Positions 6,599 to 7,353 of a stretch of 7,353 nt of DNA are shown in pieces; positions within the stretch are counted from its first letter, which is position 1, and each line of letters starts with the position of its first letter. Source of the DNA: Phycisphaerales bacterium (GTDB lineage Bacteria; Planctomycetota; Phycisphaerae; Phycisphaerales; SM1A02). Position numbers and translations under genes: made by a program. The DNA is taken from assembly GCA_007125255.1 (NCBI GenBank), contig SLDM01000496.1, positions 1 through 7,353 of the forward strand. Reading direction: 5' to 3'. A model generated the notes under the pieces. The model did no database searches. It saw only the letters and a program-made list of their open reading frames with translations, and had not been told where the DNA came from.

Positions 6599-6630
6599 GT
6601 GACGAAGTGACGAAGTGACGGAGTGACGGA
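6599..6630. repeat. Four tandem octamers (GTGACGAA x2, GTGACGGA x2)
   Basis: Four contiguous 8-base units, GTGACGAA, GTGACGAA, GTGACGGA and GTGACGGA, are followed by GTAAAAG. The same unit occurs twice at 963-978. The array begins 79 bases upstream of the C39-like ATG. I recall similar repeats in planctomycete intergenic DNA, where they give spurious proteins rich in TPSLRHSV-like strings, but have not checked this. Confidence 0.85.
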
Positions 6631-6855
6631 GTAAAAGCCCTCATGATCGGCATGCACGGATCGTGCGGAAGCGGAGGACAGGGCGTGGATCGACGGCGCT
6701 GCCGGAGGAAACCGCCGCGGTCCGGGAGCACCGCCGACTCTTCCCTCTACCTCACATAGCGCATTCGAGGCGCGGAATCCGCGGAAAATCTTTGAAAGTT
6801 CAGTTTTCGAGACCGAAAAGGCGGCTCGGAGGCCTCGCGCGGCCGCACATGGTTC

Positions 6856-6884
6856 TTGTATCCACGGCCGGGGGTGGTGATAAT
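6856..6884 (+). promoter_or_regulatory. Candidate sigma70-type promoter of the ECF sigma gene
   Basis: TTGTAT (6856-6861) and GATAAT (6879-6884) are separated by exactly 17 bases. The -35 matches three of six consensus bases and the -10 five of six. Transcription would start near 6891, giving a leader of about 29 bases to the ATG at 6920 and excluding the in-frame ATG at 6890. The match is moderate and the lineage's own promoter rules may differ. Confidence 0.35.
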
Positions 6885-6919
6885 GACCGATGGGGAGGCA
6901 ATGCGAGGCCGTCGAAGCG

Positions 6920-7353
6920 ATGAAAAGTAAACAGGATATGACCGGGGTGCCGGATCGACCCGGAGCAGATCCAGCCGAAATGCTGGCGGTCGTCTACCAC
7001 GAACTGCGCCGGCAGGCCGCGGCGTTTCTGCAGCGCGAGCGGCCGGGGCACACGCTGCAGCCGACCGCACTGGTGCACGAGGCGTACCTGAAGCTGCTCA
7101 GGAGCGGTCATCGGCACTTCCGGGACTCCGCCCACTTCCGCGCGACCGCGGCCCGTTCCATGAGGCAGATCCTGGTGGACTCCGCCCGCCGGCGCAGCGC
7201 GGCCAAGCGTGGCGGTGAAGCCACCCGCATCGCCATCCATGAAGAGATCGCCCCGGTGGACGCCGCGGCGGGAGTCGATGTGCTTGCCCTGCACGAAGCG
7301 CTGGATGCACTGGCCGACCTGGATGCCCGGAAGGCGCGCATCGTCGAACTGCG
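6920..7353 (+). CDS. RNA polymerase ECF-type sigma factor, 3' end beyond window
   Basis: This partial protein (144 codons seen) belongs to the Sigma70_ECF family, close to TIGR02999, whose members direct RNA polymerase to specific promoters. The signature stretches are VVYHELRRQAAAFLQRERPG (24-43), HTLQPTALVHEAYLKLL (44-60), HFRDSAHFRATAARSMRQIL (66-85) and SARRRSAAKRGG (88-99). Together these cover the region 2 part. LALHEALDALADLDARKARI (122-141) opens region 4; the helix-turn-helix lies beyond the edge. The start is uncertain: ATG 6920 has GAGG 11 bases upstream, ATG 6938 is in frame with a poor site, and ATG 6890 would add ten residues. I prefer 6920 because it fits the candidate promoter. 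In planctomycetes such genes often sit next to a Ser/Thr protein kinase gene, so one may follow outside the window. It diverges from the C39-like gene. Confidence 0.93.
   Translation, partial: MKSKQDMTGVPDRPGADPAEMLAVVYHELRRQAAAFLQRERPGHTLQPTALVHEAYLKLLRSGHRHFRDSAHFRATAARSMRQILVDSARRRSAAKRGGEATRIAIHEEIAPVDAAAGVDVLALHEALDALADLDARKARIVEL

Larger units (their letters stand above)
6521..6919. other. Divergent intergenic region, C39-like gene and sigma factor
   Basis: No gene is supported in these 399 bases. They must carry the promoters of two divergent genes. On the minus side lie the GGAGGAG ribosome binding site (6525-6531) and an octamer array (6599-6630). A small hairpin GCACG/CGTGC sits at 6654-6666. 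An A/T-rich patch at about 6783-6820, unusual for this GC-rich window, contains the inverted repeat TTTTCG-AGAC-CGAAAA (6804-6819), a possible operator. A candidate sigma-factor-gene promoter is listed separately. I found no convincing promoter for the C39-like gene. Confidence 0.5.

Noticed and set aside
6599..6630. CRISPR array
   Set aside because: The units are 8 bases and directly tandem, with no spacers; no cas gene is present.
6090..6731. Minus-strand open frame of 213 codons reading through the octamer array
   Set aside because: It overlaps the C39-like gene in another frame, and its TPSLRHFVTSSL-type string is simply the translated repeat.
1..7353. Mobile element or phage origin
   Set aside because: I found no transposase, integrase, terminal inverted repeats or att-like duplications, and the genes appear intact and compositionally uniform by eye.

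Overview
The window looks like chromosome of a GC-rich planctomycete, most likely of the Phycisphaerae type. Three things suggest this: two secreted proteins ending in paired dockerin-like EF-hand units with a VFDLLxLLxxWG core, a sigma factor of the Sigma70_ECF (TIGR02999-like) family that is heavily expanded in planctomycetes, and a C39-like peptidase architecture that I associate with this phylum. This is inference from protein features; no marker gene is present.

Layout, left to right. Bases 1-189 hold no gene I can support. A bactofilin gene (190-786, minus) comes first, with its stop codon in the loop of an 11-bp hairpin. A 293-base spacer carries two units of an octamer repeat. Next is a polyphosphate kinase 2 gene (1080-1982, minus, GTG start), then a 104-base gap with a 13-bp hairpin. 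A large secreted trypsin-like protease fused to a right-handed beta-helix and a double dockerin follows (2087-4204, minus). A 429-base gap holds a 15-bp terminator-like hairpin, a set of alternative CCGGGG hairpins and a G-quadruplex motif. Then comes a secreted C39/papain-like protein with a propeller-like middle and a double dockerin (4634-6520, minus). A 399-base gap contains four tandem octamers and the probable promoter region for a divergent ECF sigma factor gene (6920 onward, plus), which runs off the right edge.

How they may fit together. The two dockerin proteins are both predicted to be exported by Sec and end in the same kind of calcium-binding module, so they probably share an attachment or assembly partner at the cell surface or outside the cell. 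Each seems to be its own transcription unit, because hairpins separate the genes. The bactofilin (cytoskeletal scaffold) and PPK2 (polyphosphate-driven nucleotide phosphorylation) are housekeeping-type genes with no evident link to the secreted pair. The sigma factor diverges from the C39-like gene and could regulate it, but nothing in the sequence proves this. I see no mobile element, CRISPR array, tRNA or rRNA.
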